Positions 8,500-17,307 of a DNA stretch of 64,000 bases are shown piece after piece. Every line of letters starts with the position of its first letter. Position 1 is the stretch's first letter. A model generated the notes under the pieces. It was given only the letters and a program-made list of their open reading frames with translations. It did not search any database and was not told the origin of the DNA. Made by a program: the position numbers and the translations under genes. Origin of the DNA: CALUVN01 sp944323595 (GTDB lineage Bacteria; Cyanobacteriota; Vampirovibrionia; Gastranaerophilales; Gastranaerophilaceae); the NCBI GenBank assembly GCA_963931255.1, contig OZ006972.1:1364001-1428000 (forward strand), written 5' to 3'.

Positions 8500-10019
8500 A
8501 AAAGTTTTGGTCTGTAATTTTAGTTTTTATAATGGCATTTTCTGTCCGTGTGTTTTTTATTCACCAGAAATCCGGTTTGCATGTCGATGAAGCTCTTGCT
8601 TATGTGATTTCATCGGGCAATAATTACGGCTGGACCAATAACTTTTTTGTAAATACCGAATATACCGGCTCTGAGATTGTGAATTTAACTATAGGGAACC
8701 CTCCATCAGTTAAGGATGCTATCAAAGATGTTGCCTCAATGTATGTTGATAATCGTGATCATCCTTTGACTAATTTGTACTATTCTGCGCTGAGACTTTC
8801 TTCCTGCGGAGCGGAGGATTACGGGTTGAATAGTTTAATCAACCGCGGCTGTGCATTGAACCTGCTGTTTTTCTGTATATCTTTTTGCTATTTCTTTAAG
8901 CTGCTTCAGGTTTTGTTTAAGGAGGAAGATAAACAGAAATATATCCCGTTTGCGCTCTTGATTGCTTATATGAATACCGGTGCAATTTCAAATACGCTGT
9001 TTTTGCGTCCGTATCAGCTTCAGGAAACAATGTGCGTTGTTATGACGTACATATTTGTGCTTTTTTATAATGATATTAAGGAAAATAAATTTAATTTACA
9101 CCCTAAAAAGTTTATACTTACAGCTTTTGTAATGTCACTGGTTACATTATCCGGATATTTCAGTTTGATTTACGAGGGGTTACTGGGGCTGGTGCTGCTT
9201 GCGATTTGTTTTAAACATAAGGCATACAAAGCTGCGGGTAGTCTTGTTGGGCTTTTTGTTTTAAATTTAATTTTTGCTAATTTATTATATCTCGGGTTTA
9301 TCCTTGGATTTACTTCATACAGAGCTGCTGATGTCTATAGTGCGGGTGTTGATTTTATTTCTAATCTAAAACTTTCCGCGAGCCGGATTATAGTTCTTTT
9401 TACACATTATTTGTTTTATCCTGTTGTTTTGATTGCGGCTTTTATTTCTGCGTTTTTTGCAAAGAAAAAAGAGCGGAATAATTTACTATGGATTATTGTA
9501 CTCTGTGCATTTGTCTGGAGTGCGGTTGTTATGTATCTCGCTCCGTATAAAATTTTGAGATATATTGTTCCTGTTTTTCCTTTATTGAGTTTAGTGCTGG
9601 CGGATTTTGTTCAGAAAATTAATTTCAAAGCTGTTTATTTTTATTCTTTTTTATATCTGTGGGCTGCAATTTTTGCATCAAGTTTGGATTACGGCGCACC
9701 CAGACCAGAAAAAATTATACCGTTTTCAGCCCCTGTTGAAAATGTTTTCAGGCGGACAGATGAACAGTTCGCTTACCGGTATAAGCATGATTTGCCGGTG
9801 TTTATCAGTGAAGCAGAACCATGGACAGCGACAAATTTGTTCACTTATGTAAATCCATCGCAAAAATATAAATTTGTCGATTTTTCGTTCTTTGAACAAA
9901 AATTATACCCGAAAAATAGTTTTATAATCTACCCGAAAGAAAAATCTCTTCCGGAAGAAGAGACTTTTCTTAAACTTGATTGCGGTTTGTATTATAAATG
10001 TTTTGAAATAACTGACTAA
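8496..10019 (+). CDS. GT-C family integral membrane glycosyltransferase
   Basis: 507 residues, about ten predicted membrane helices in the first 400 and a soluble C-terminal domain. The first periplasmic loop has GLHVDEALAYV, the Asp/Glu pair typical of GT-C enzymes of the ArnT/PMT type that use polyprenyl-phosphate sugars on the outer face. The start overlaps the end of the polyprenol-phosphate glycosyltransferase (ATGA), so the two probably form a donor-making and donor-using unit. The acceptor cannot be told from sequence: lipid A, a surface glycan and proteins are all possible. It converges on the next gene with a 4-nt overlap. Confidence 0.8.
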   Translation: MKKFWSVILVFIMAFSVRVFFIHQKSGLHVDEALAYVISSGNNYGWTNNFFVNTEYTGSEIVNLTIGNPPSVKDAIKDVASMYVDNRDHPLTNLYYSALRLSSCGAEDYGLNSLINRGCALNLLFFCISFCYFFKLLQVLFKEEDKQKYIPFALLIAYMNTGAISNTLFLRPYQLQETMCVVMTYIFVLFYNDIKENKFNLHPKKFILTAFVMSLVTLSGYFSLIYEGLLGLVLLAICFKHKAYKAAGSLVGLFVLNLIFANLLYLGFILGFTSYRAADVYSAGVDFISNLKLSASRIIVLFTHYLFYPVVLIAAFISAFFAKKKERNNLLWIIVLCAFVWSAVVMYLAPYKILRYIVPVFPLLSLVLADFVQKINFKAVYFYSFLYLWAAIFASSLDYGAPRPEKIIPFSAPVENVFRRTDEQFAYRYKHDLPVFISEAEPWTATNLFTYVNPSQKYKFVDFSFFEQKLYPKNSFIIYPKEKSLPEEETFLKLDCGLYYKCFEITD

Positions 10020-10357
10020 GCCTTTGTAGTTTCAGATGTTTTATTGTCAGCTTTAGCTTTTCTTGTATGGTTGATTATTGCATCCGGAATAGAGCCTAAG
10101 CCTCTTCCGATAAGAGTTATTGCTGCAACTCCTGCGGCAAGTATTCCGTATGTTGCTGCTACTGCTTTATTTGCTTTTGCTATTCTTGCACCGGCCAGAG
10201 CTGCCCATAATTGTGCAAAACCTGTAGAGGCAACAACCGTACCGCCTATTAAACCTGCTGCAGTACCTATTCTTTTCCCGGTATTAGTCTTTTCATAAGT
10301 ATTGCCCTTTTTCGTTTGGGCTAATCTTCCTGCAAATGAAACACTACTAACTGCCAT
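10016..10357 (-). CDS. FxG-motif small membrane protein
   Basis: 113 residues. The N-terminus MAVSSVSFAGRLAQ carries the shared motif within ten residues. A short polar linker leads to two hydrophobic helices (about 31-50 with TAAGLIGGTVVASTGFAQL, and 66-86 with AVAATYGILAAGVAAITLI), then a polar tail. It is probably an inner-membrane hairpin protein. No family is recognised. It stands alone between a convergent GT-C gene and pheS. Confidence 0.7.
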   Translation of the reverse strand: MAVSSVSFAGRLAQTKKGNTYEKTNTGKRIGTAAGLIGGTVVASTGFAQLWAALAGARIAKANKAVAATYGILAAGVAAITLIGRGLGSIPDAIINHTRKAKADNKTSETTKA

Positions 10358-10453
10358 TTTCTAAACCTTTCTATTTTTACGGGTAAATATATTAAGCCCT
10401 AAACATAAAATTTTTTGTCTATGTTCAGGTAAAATTTTTACAAAATTTTACAA

Positions 10454-11488
10454 TTAAAATTGGTTTAAAAACCGGATATCGTTGTTGAAGAAAAGTCGAA
10501 TGTCATCTATTGCATATTTGAGCATTGCAAGTCTTTCGACTCCCATGCCGAAAGCAAAGCCTGTATAAATTTCAGGGTCAATGCCGACGCCTCTTAATAC
10601 GTTAGGGTCAACCATACCGCAGCCGAGAATTTCAAGCCAGCCTGTACCTGAACATGTTCTGCATCCCTTGCCTTCACACATAATACATTGAACATCAACT
10701 TCCGCAGACGGTTCTGTGAACGGGAAGAAGCTGTTTCTAAATCTTGTAGGACGGCTTGCTCCGAAATATATTCTGATAAATTCGTTCAGTACCCCTTTCA
10801 AATCGCCGAAAGTTATGTCTTTATCTACATACAAGCCTTCAATTTGATGGAAGAAATTGTTTTTTCTTGCATTGATATTTTCGTTACGGTAAACTCTGCC
10901 GGGAGCAATAATTCTGATAGGCGGTTTTTGATCCTCCATAACGTGAATTTGCGCGCCTGATGTCTGGCTTCTCAATACAACATTTGGAGCCAGTTTTGTG
11001 TAGAATGTATCCTGTACATCTCTTGCCGGATGGTCTTTTGGAACATTCAACATGTCAAAGTTGAAGTATTCGGTTTCTACTTCCGGTGAATTTCTGTCAG
11101 GTGCTACAGAGAAACCCAGACTCTGGAATATTGAAACAATTTCGTTCGTTGTTGATGTCAGAGGGTGAACTTTCCCTGTCGGAATAAATTTCCCCGGGAG
11201 GGTTATATCTATTCTTTCTTTTTGTAATTTTTCATTGAGTTCTTTATGATAAAATTCATCGTGTTTTGCTTTTAAAGATGCTTCCAGTTTTTGTGTAATT
11301 TCATTGGCAAGTGAACCTACAATTCTTTTATCTTCATCAGATAAATTTTTAAGATTTTTTTTGATTTCGTTAAATTCACCTTTGCGGCTCAGATATTTAC
11401 CTCTTATTTCTTCAATATCACTTATTGAAGCTGCCTTTGCCAGATCTTCATTTGCATTTTTGAAAATTGTTTCAAGTTGTTGTTTCAT
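10454..11488 (-). CDS. pheS: Phenylalanyl-tRNA synthetase alpha subunit
   Basis: 344 residues. It charges tRNA-Phe with PheT. The N-terminal coiled coil that contacts tRNA is followed by the class II catalytic core. Visible motifs: FNFDMLNVPKDHPARD, LRSQTSGAQIHVM, RVYRNENINARK, FHQIEGLYVD and, near the end, GMGVERLAMLKYAIDDIR. A CIMCEGKGCRTCSGTGW segment is a cysteine cluster found in many bacterial PheS proteins. AGAGGGAAA precedes the ATG. It is the last gene of a reverse-strand group kdsA, MBL hydrolase, pheS. No pheT is present in the window. Confidence 0.97.
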   Translation of the reverse strand: MKQQLETIFKNANEDLAKAASISDIEEIRGKYLSRKGEFNEIKKNLKNLSDEDKRIVGSLANEITQKLEASLKAKHDEFYHKELNEKLQKERIDITLPGKFIPTGKVHPLTSTTNEIVSIFQSLGFSVAPDRNSPEVETEYFNFDMLNVPKDHPARDVQDTFYTKLAPNVVLRSQTSGAQIHVMEDQKPPIRIIAPGRVYRNENINARKNNFFHQIEGLYVDKDITFGDLKGVLNEFIRIYFGASRPTRFRNSFFPFTEPSAEVDVQCIMCEGKGCRTCSGTGWLEILGCGMVDPNVLRGVGIDPEIYTGFAFGMGVERLAMLKYAIDDIRLFFNNDIRFLNQF

Positions 11489-11502
11489 ATTTCCCTCTAT
11501 AT

Positions 11503-12123
11503 TTACATAAACTGGTTGTAATTCTTCTCGTGTCCTATTGTGGAAGACGGTCCGTGACCGGGATATACTTTTATGTCATCATCAAGGTTAAACAGAGTAC
11601 CTTTTATGCTATTGAGCAATGTTTTGAAATTTCCTCCGTAAAGGTCTGTTCTTCCAACACTTTCTCTAAATAAAGTATCTCCCGAAAATAGTTTGTCGTC
11701 AATAAGATAGCAAACTCCGCCCTCGGAGTGTCCGGGGGTGTATATTGTTTTAATTTTTGTATTTCCAAACGGAAGCTCCTGACCGTCTTCAATCAGTTCA
11801 TCGTATTCCGGAACTTCGACATCCTGTGTCATACCGAACATTGCCATTATCTGTTTTATATTATCCAGCATGAAAACATCGCCTTTATTGATGTAAACTT
11901 TTGCCCCGAGAGCCTTTTTCATTTCGTTTACGCCGAGAACGTGGTCAAAATGCCCGTGGGTTAACAGAATATATTTGACATTTGCTCCTAGAGTTTTGAC
12001 ATCATCAAGAATTTCCTGTTTCATTTCGGAACAGTCAATTAATACTCCGTCTTTAGTTTCTTCATCAACGAGCAGGTAGTTATTTGCCTCAATAGGTCCT
12101 GCTATGTATTGTTTCAAAATCAT
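11503..12123 (-). CDS. Metallo-beta-lactamase fold hydrolase, glyoxalase II-like
   Basis: 206 residues, close to YcbL-type hydrolases. The metal-binding signature is H56-GHFDH61 in ILLTHGHFDHVLG; further ligands are probably in TPGHSEGG, FSGDTLF and VYPGHGPSS. The lack of the larger glyoxalase II C-terminal domain argues for a general thioester hydrolase rather than a dedicated GloB. It starts 4 nt after kdsA and ends 14 nt before pheS, so it is in the same operon, but no functional link is evident. Confidence 0.88.
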   Translation of the reverse strand: MILKQYIAGPIEANNYLLVDEETKDGVLIDCSEMKQEILDDVKTLGANVKYILLTHGHFDHVLGVNEMKKALGAKVYINKGDVFMLDNIKQIMAMFGMTQDVEVPEYDELIEDGQELPFGNTKIKTIYTPGHSEGGVCYLIDDKLFSGDTLFRESVGRTDLYGGNFKTLLNSIKGTLFNLDDDIKVYPGHGPSSTIGHEKNYNQFM

Positions 12124-12127
12124 AAAA

Positions 12128-12943
12128 TTAGTTCCTTACAAGTGTAAAAATATTTTTACACATTTTAAATTCTTTTTCCGCATCTGCAAGTGGCAGCATA
12201 TTAGGCCCGTCACATAACGCTTTGTCAGGCTCTGGGTGAATTTCAAAGAACAGACCGTTTGCGCCTGCTGCCATTGCGGCTCTTGCAAGTGTCGGCACAA
12301 ATCTTCTGTCTCCGCCCGATGAACATCCGTTCGCACCCGGAAGCTGTACGCTGTGGGTTGCATCAAATATGACAGGGCAGCCAAAACTGCTCATAATAGG
12401 TATTGCTCTGAAATCTACAACGAGATTATTATATCCGAACGTTACCCCTCTGTCGGTTACGAGAATGTTTGGATTTCCGCTGTCTTCAACTTTTTTTATA
12501 AGACCTTTCATCTGTTCAGGTGCAAGAAATTGTCCTTTTTTTATATTCACGATTTTGCCTGTTTTGGCAGCCGCAACGAGAAGGTCTGTTTGTCTGCATA
12601 AAAATGCAGGGATTTGCAAAATATCTGCAACTTCACTTACCGGTGCAGCTTGCTCTGCGGAATGAATATCAGTTACAATCGGAATATTGTATTTCTCTTT
12701 AATTTCCGCTAAAATTTTCAATCCTTTTTCAAGCCCCGGACCTCTGTAGTTGTCCAGTGAGGAGCGGTTTGCCTTGTCAAAAGATGATTTGAATACAAAA
12801 TTTATGTCTAATTTTGTTGTAATTTCTTTCAATGTTTTGGCGGTTTCTTCCATAATATCCATACTTTCAATAACGCATGGACCTGCCAGAATAGTTAATT
12901 TATTTCCGCCTATTGTAAAATCTCTTAATTTTATTTCTCTCAT
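12128..12943 (-). CDS. kdsA: 3-deoxy-8-phosphooctulonate synthase
   Basis: 272 residues from the ATG at 12943; a longer reading from 12979 adds 12 unlikely residues that would cover the promoter. It condenses arabinose-5-phosphate and phosphoenolpyruvate to Kdo-8-phosphate for lipopolysaccharide. Family motifs: LAGPCVIES, FKSSFDKANRSS, YRGPG, TDIHS, PAFLCRQTDLL, TDRGVTFGYNNLVVD, FDATHSVQLPG and FFEIHPEPDKALCDGPN. Its presence means the organism has, or had, Kdo-containing outer-membrane glycolipid. It is the first gene of kdsA, MBL, pheS, with a probable leaderless promoter directly upstream. Confidence 0.96.
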   Translation of the reverse strand: MREIKLRDFTIGGNKLTILAGPCVIESMDIMEETAKTLKEITTKLDINFVFKSSFDKANRSSLDNYRGPGLEKGLKILAEIKEKYNIPIVTDIHSAEQAAPVSEVADILQIPAFLCRQTDLLVAAAKTGKIVNIKKGQFLAPEQMKGLIKKVEDSGNPNILVTDRGVTFGYNNLVVDFRAIPIMSSFGCPVIFDATHSVQLPGANGCSSGGDRRFVPTLARAAMAAGANGLFFEIHPEPDKALCDGPNMLPLADAEKEFKMCKNIFTLVRN

Positions 12944-12950
12944 AATTATT

Positions 12951-12979
12951 ATTATATTAAAAATATGCCTGAAATACAA
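12951..12979 (-). promoter_or_regulatory. Promoter of kdsA, probably leaderless
   Basis: On the reverse strand: TTGTAT (12979-12974), a 17-nt spacer, TATAAT (12956-12951), then 7 nt to the ATG of kdsA. No ribosome-binding site fits in the gap. Confidence 0.55.
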
Positions 12980-12990
12980 ATTATGTAATT

Positions 12991-13239
12991 TTATTCTTCA
13001 ATCAGTCTGTATAAAGTAGGTGCTTCCTGAACGCTTACATTGTTTTCCGGTACACGCAGAACTTCTGCACGGACTGTTCTGTTAGCGTAAGTTATTTCTA
13101 TAATGTCGCCGGTCTTAATTTGTTTTGACGGTTTTGCACTTTGACCGTTTACGCTGACTCTTCCCATGTCGGAAACTTCATTAGCTACGGTTCTTCTTTT
13201 TATTAATCTTGATACTTTTAAAAATTTATCTAATCTCAA
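12991..13239 (-). CDS. rqcP: S4-domain RNA-binding protein, RqcP/Hsp15-like
   Basis: 82 residues, nearly all one S4 domain: MRLDKFLKVSRLIKRRTVA, then the MGRVSVNG turn and KTGDIIEI strand. RqcP acts in ribosome-associated quality control, holding peptidyl-tRNA on stalled 50S subunits while RqcH adds alanine tails; Hsp15 is the gammaproteobacterial relative. The length fits RqcP (YabO) better than Hsp15. The start is a TTG, supported by AGAGG upstream and by the conserved LDKFL beginning. It lies 48 nt before kdsA on the same strand. Confidence 0.85.
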   Translation of the reverse strand: MRLDKFLKVSRLIKRRTVANEVSDMGRVSVNGQSAKPSKQIKTGDIIEITYANRTVRAEVLRVPENNVSVQEAPTLYRLIEE

Positions 13240-13330
13240 TTCTTTTCCTCTTATCGTTCATAGTGTATCATACTTTGTTAATTTATGGTATAATATTTTT
13301 GTTAAATTCAAATTTGGAGCTTTATTCGGA

Positions 13331-14164
13331 ATGAAAAAATATATATTTCTTTTGGCATCAATAATTCTTTTTGCATTTATGTCACAATCTGCGGCTTTTG
13401 CAAGAGCAAAAGAAATAAGATTTGTTCAGGTTACGGATACTCATTATTCTACTGATAATAAATATTCCGAACAGGTGCTTAAAGCGACTGTTGAAGATAT
13501 TAACAACCTTAATAACGTTTCGTTTGTCGTTTTTACCGGCGATAATATAAATAAACAAAATCCGGAATATCTTAAAAGATTTATACGTATAGTTAATAAA
13601 TTGAAAGCTCCGTATTATATTACACTCGGAAACCACGACGTGTTCAGAAATAACGGGCTTTCTAAACAACAGTACATGGATATAGTCAAAAATTACAATT
13701 TATTATATCCGACTAAAAGAGTAAATTATGTTTTCAAAAAGAAAGGGTATGTTTTCATAATAGTAGACGGTTCAAAAGAAATTATTCCTAATAACAACGG
13801 ATATTACAGAAAAGATACTCTGGAATGGCTTGATAAAAAACTTACTAAATACCATAGACATCCGGTGGTAATTTTGCAGCATTTTCCGCTTATTCCGCCT
13901 AAAGATATCAAATCATACCGCACATATCAGGCAGATGTTTATCTTGACTTGCTCAAAAAACATCATAATGTAATTGCTGTGATTGCCGGACATCACCATA
14001 TAAACGGTGAAACTATGCAGGACGGAATTTATCACATTACTTCGCCAACGCTTTTGAACAATCCGCATCAGTATAAAATTATTGATATTTCAACTGTAAA
14101 AGGCTTTTCTTCTATGATTTATACACAGTTGAAAGATGTCGAGGTTGATGATTCTGGATTGTAA
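13331..14164 (+). CDS. Secreted metallophosphoesterase (calcineurin-like)
   Basis: About 277 residues from the ATG at 13331, chosen because it begins a clean signal peptide (KKYIFLLASIILFAFM, cleavage after SAAFARA); a GGAG lies 12 nt upstream and an extended -10 (TGG-TATAAT, 13289-13294) a little farther. Metal-binding motifs: D36-T-H38, GDNIN, LGNHDVF, then LQHFP and AGHHHING. These define a two-metal phosphoesterase of the periplasm or outer surface. The substrate (phosphodiester, nucleotide or phospholipid) is not readable. It stands alone ahead of the CorC gene. Confidence 0.85.
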   Translation: MKKYIFLLASIILFAFMSQSAAFARAKEIRFVQVTDTHYSTDNKYSEQVLKATVEDINNLNNVSFVVFTGDNINKQNPEYLKRFIRIVNKLKAPYYITLGNHDVFRNNGLSKQQYMDIVKNYNLLYPTKRVNYVFKKKGYVFIIVDGSKEIIPNNNGYYRKDTLEWLDKKLTKYHRHPVVILQHFPLIPPKDIKSYRTYQADVYLDLLKKHHNVIAVIAGHHHINGETMQDGIYHITSPTLLNNPHQYKIIDISTVKGFSSMIYTQLKDVEVDDSGL

Positions 14165-14240
14165 TCTTGATTTTTATATAAAATACTATTATAATTAAAA
14201 AATAAAAGAGCTTATAATTTTAGAGGATTAAAATAATATA

Positions 14241-15602
14241 ATGGATGACTCGGCAAATACCATATTTAACTTGTTTGTAATAGCGTTTCTGTTATTTTCA
14301 AACGGATTTTTTGTGGCTTCGGAATTTGCAATGGTAAAGGTCAGAAAGACCAGAATTGAACAGCTTGTTAATGAAGGCAATTACAATGCTAAAATTGCAC
14401 TTGAAGCTTTAAAAGATTTAGATAAATTTATCGCTGCGGTACAACTTGGTGTGACTATATCAAGTATCGGCTTAGGTTGGGTCGGTGAGGGCACTCTTGC
14501 TCATATTATTGAGCCTGTATTTGCATTTATTCCGGGTGTCGGGCAGGATATTGCAACACATACGATGGCAGTATCTATCGCTTTTGCTTTAATTACGCTG
14601 CTCCACGTTGTAATTGGCGAATTAATTCCTAAATCTATTGCTCTTGAATTTACTGAAAAAACAACTCTTATAATTGCTAAACCAATGCAGATTATTACAT
14701 TTGTCTTTAATCCTTTTATATGGATACTAAACGGTTTTGGCAACTGGTTGTTGAAATTATTCCATATCCCGCATACTCATAGAGGTTCTCTTGTTCACTC
14801 AACAGAGGAACTTGATATGCTTGTCAACGCAAGTTATGACGGCGGTGTGCTCAATGAAACCGAAAAAGATATTCTGCATAATGCTTTTAAATTTTCTGAT
14901 TTAACTGCTAAGCAGGTCATGGTGCCTAGAACTGATATGGTTTGTATTTCTATTGATGCATCTATTGAAGATTTAAATAAACTTGCGGCTGAAAACCAAT
15001 ATACACGATATCCTGTTTATGAAGATGATATTGATCATATTACCGGTCTGGTTCATGTCAAGGATTTGTATTCACTTTCTCTCAAAAATGAAGAATGCCC
15101 TATAAGCCAGATTCAGAGAGAAATTCTTCTTGTTCCTGAAACTATTACAATGGATAATCTTATATTGGAATTCAAAAAACGCAAGGGTCAGATGGCAATT
15201 GTTATTGATGAATTTGGCGGTACATCAGGACTTATTACTCTTGAAGATGTCATGGAAGAGATTTTCGGAGAAGTTCAGGATGAATTTGATGAAGAAGAGG
15301 AAGAAGAAGATATTAAGGAAATCGCACCAAATACTTATGAAGCAAACGCTATGATGCGTATTGATGAAATTGCGGAATTCTTTAATATGGATGAAAAAAC
15401 TTTTGATGATGAAGATGTTGATACAATCGGCGGTCTTGTATTGAAAGAACTCGGTCGTATTGCAGAAGTTAATGACAGCGCAACCTTAAACGGGCTGACT
15501 TTTATTGTAAAAGAAATAGACGGTGCAAGAATTACAAAATTAATTATTAAAAGAGAACAGCCGCCTGAAGAAGAAAAAGAAGAAACTCAAGATAATAATT
15601 AG
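14241..15602 (+). CDS. CNNM/CorC-type (HlyC/TlyC) transporter-like protein
   Basis: 453 residues in the usual order: DUF21/CNNM membrane domain with four hydrophobic segments (about 8-30, 60-85, 100-122, 128-155), a CBS pair (about 215-340, with QVMVPRTDMV and TSGLITLEDVMEEIFGEVQDEFD), an acidic linker (EEEEEED), then the CorC_HlyC C-terminal domain. Relatives such as CorC and MpfA are implicated in magnesium or cobalt efflux and the CBS pair senses nucleotides; older haemolysin names are misleading. No partner genes are close. Confidence 0.9.
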   Translation: MDDSANTIFNLFVIAFLLFSNGFFVASEFAMVKVRKTRIEQLVNEGNYNAKIALEALKDLDKFIAAVQLGVTISSIGLGWVGEGTLAHIIEPVFAFIPGVGQDIATHTMAVSIAFALITLLHVVIGELIPKSIALEFTEKTTLIIAKPMQIITFVFNPFIWILNGFGNWLLKLFHIPHTHRGSLVHSTEELDMLVNASYDGGVLNETEKDILHNAFKFSDLTAKQVMVPRTDMVCISIDASIEDLNKLAAENQYTRYPVYEDDIDHITGLVHVKDLYSLSLKNEECPISQIQREILLVPETITMDNLILEFKKRKGQMAIVIDEFGGTSGLITLEDVMEEIFGEVQDEFDEEEEEEDIKEIAPNTYEANAMMRIDEIAEFFNMDEKTFDDEDVDTIGGLVLKELGRIAEVNDSATLNGLTFIVKEIDGARITKLIIKREQPPEEEKEETQDNN

Positions 15603-15858
15603 TTTGCAGGCATGCTAGAAATCTTATGATTATTTGAAAAGATTTATTTGTCTTTTCAGGTATTGTGCTGATTTATATTTAGAAAGGTTTTCTATTGTTT
15701 TCTTCAGGTTTATGAAATTTGTACGCTTTACATGCATGTTTTCTCCTACATCGTCTTCAGTATTTTAGAAGTTTTTCCTCTTTTTAAATGATGTTAGTCA
15801 CCGTATATTGTATAGAATAATAATATGTTAATTATTGAACAATATTTTGGGTAGATTA

Positions 15859-16686
15859 ATGGATCAGAATTTTGATTTTACATCTTATAATAATATCAAA
15901 CGTCTTCCAGCCGAAGAATTGGAAAAATTATGGCATGAGTATTTTGAAGACAAAAATAACAAAGCTTTAAGAGATACTCTTATTGTTCAATACATATATT
16001 TGATTCGATATGTAGTCGGTCGTGTAAAAGTTACTCTTCCTGCTACCATTTCTATAGAAGATATAGCAGGCTATGGTGTAGAGGGGCTTATCAATGCTGT
16101 CGAAAGATATTCTCCACAGAAAAATACGCGCTTTGAAACTTATGCGCTTATAAGAATCAGAGGTACAATTCTTGATAAAATCAGAGCGGAAGATTTTCTG
16201 CCAAGAAGTGTGAGAAAGAAGATTAAAGATATTAAAGATGCTCAGGAAACTCTTAAACAGGAATTAGGCAGAACTCCTACAACTTCCGAAGTTGCGGAAT
16301 ATCTTGATATGGATGTTGAAAAAATTAATCAGATTTTATCTGAAGATACAACTATGACTTCTATTTATGATAAACGCGGCAATGCCGATGACAGTGTCGA
16401 AATTATTGATACGATTGAAGATACTCATAAACTTACCCCGCATGAAGAAGTTGAAGAAAAAAATGTTAAAGTTGAACTTGAAAAGGCTCTTAAAAGACTT
16501 CCTGAAAGGGAACGAATTATAATGGTTTTGTATTATCAGGAAAACATGACCTTAAAAGAAATCGGTGCGACTATAAATATGTCAGAATCCCGCGTCTGCC
16601 AGCTTCATGCTCAAGGGATTATGAAGCTGAAAAATATTCTTAGCGAAACAAGAGCATCAAGACTGCGTCAAAGCATTATTGCCTAG
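15859..16686 (+). CDS. fliA: RNA polymerase sigma factor, FliA/WhiG (sigma-28) type
   Basis: About 275 residues from the ATG at 15859; a TTG at 15835 is possible. Regions 2, 3 and 4 are present: YIYLIRYVVGRV, EDIAGYGVEGLINAVERY, ALIRIRGTILDKIRAEDFLPRSVR (region 2/3, strongly FliA-like) and the C-terminal LPERERIIMVLYYQENMTLKEIGATINMSESRVCQLH helix-turn-helix. FliA directs late flagellar genes, and rod genes lie 2-5 kb downstream, which fits; no FlgM anti-sigma factor is visible. It converges with the OmpA-like gene, overlapping by 11 nt. Confidence 0.9.
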   Translation: MDQNFDFTSYNNIKRLPAEELEKLWHEYFEDKNNKALRDTLIVQYIYLIRYVVGRVKVTLPATISIEDIAGYGVEGLINAVERYSPQKNTRFETYALIRIRGTILDKIRAEDFLPRSVRKKIKDIKDAQETLKQELGRTPTTSEVAEYLDMDVEKINQILSEDTTMTSIYDKRGNADDSVEIIDTIEDTHKLTPHEEVEEKNVKVELEKALKRLPERERIIMVLYYQENMTLKEIGATINMSESRVCQLHAQGIMKLKNILSETRASRLRQSIIA

Positions 16687-17239
16687 TATTTTTTGCATAA
16701 TCTAAGAATACAAAATCTATTCTGCTGTTTATATGCATTTTTTCATCAACGTTATCAACCGATGGCATGTATTCTCCAAATCCGAGTGAAAATAACCTTT
16801 TGGGCGAAATTTGTCCGTATTTGATAAAATATTTTGTGATATTTTCAGCTCTTAGAAGAGAAAGTTCCCACTCAGTTTCATAAGGCTTCCCGTCAAAATT
16901 GTTCTGTTCGGTATGTCCCTCAATGACACAGCGGCTTTCTGTTTGTTTTAATGCAAGCAGAATATCATTTAATACGGGTAGACCTGAGTATTTTATTTTT
17001 GTGCTTCCCTCGTTAAATAAATATTTTTCATCTATACTGACAATAAGTCCGCGCGGAACTCTTGTAAATTCCATTATATCAAGGTGCTTTGCATTTTGCC
17101 TCAAAAAATCTTCTATAAGTACGGAATTTTCCGTGTAATTTTTTTCAATGGTTATTGTCCGCAAGTCTGTGTAGGCAGTTTGAGTTATGCATATTATAAG
17201 CAGCAAAAAAATTTTGATAAAATTCTTCAACTTATGCAC
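16676..17239 (-). CDS. OmpA/MotB C-terminal domain exported protein
   Basis: About 187 residues if started at the GTG at 17239; GAGGTG there could instead serve as ribosome site for a TTG four codons in. The N-terminus (FIKIFLLLIICITQTAYT) is a signal sequence or anchor. The C-terminal 120 residues match the OmpA-like peptidoglycan-binding fold: IEGHTEQNN, ELSLLRAENITKYFIKYG, SLGFGEYMP and NSRIDFVF. MotB normally has a plug and an Asp-bearing helix, not seen here, so I prefer a peptidoglycan-binding envelope protein, possibly flagellum related given convergent fliA. Confidence 0.75.
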   Translation of the reverse strand: MHKLKNFIKIFLLLIICITQTAYTDLRTITIEKNYTENSVLIEDFLRQNAKHLDIMEFTRVPRGLIVSIDEKYLFNEGSTKIKYSGLPVLNDILLALKQTESRCVIEGHTEQNNFDGKPYETEWELSLLRAENITKYFIKYGQISPKRLFSLGFGEYMPSVDNVDEKMHINSRIDFVFLDYAKNTRQ

Positions 17240-17307
17240 CTCAAATTTAACGATATACCTTAAAGTATTATTGCCTGATTAAAGATTTATAACCATTACC
17301 TGACAAG

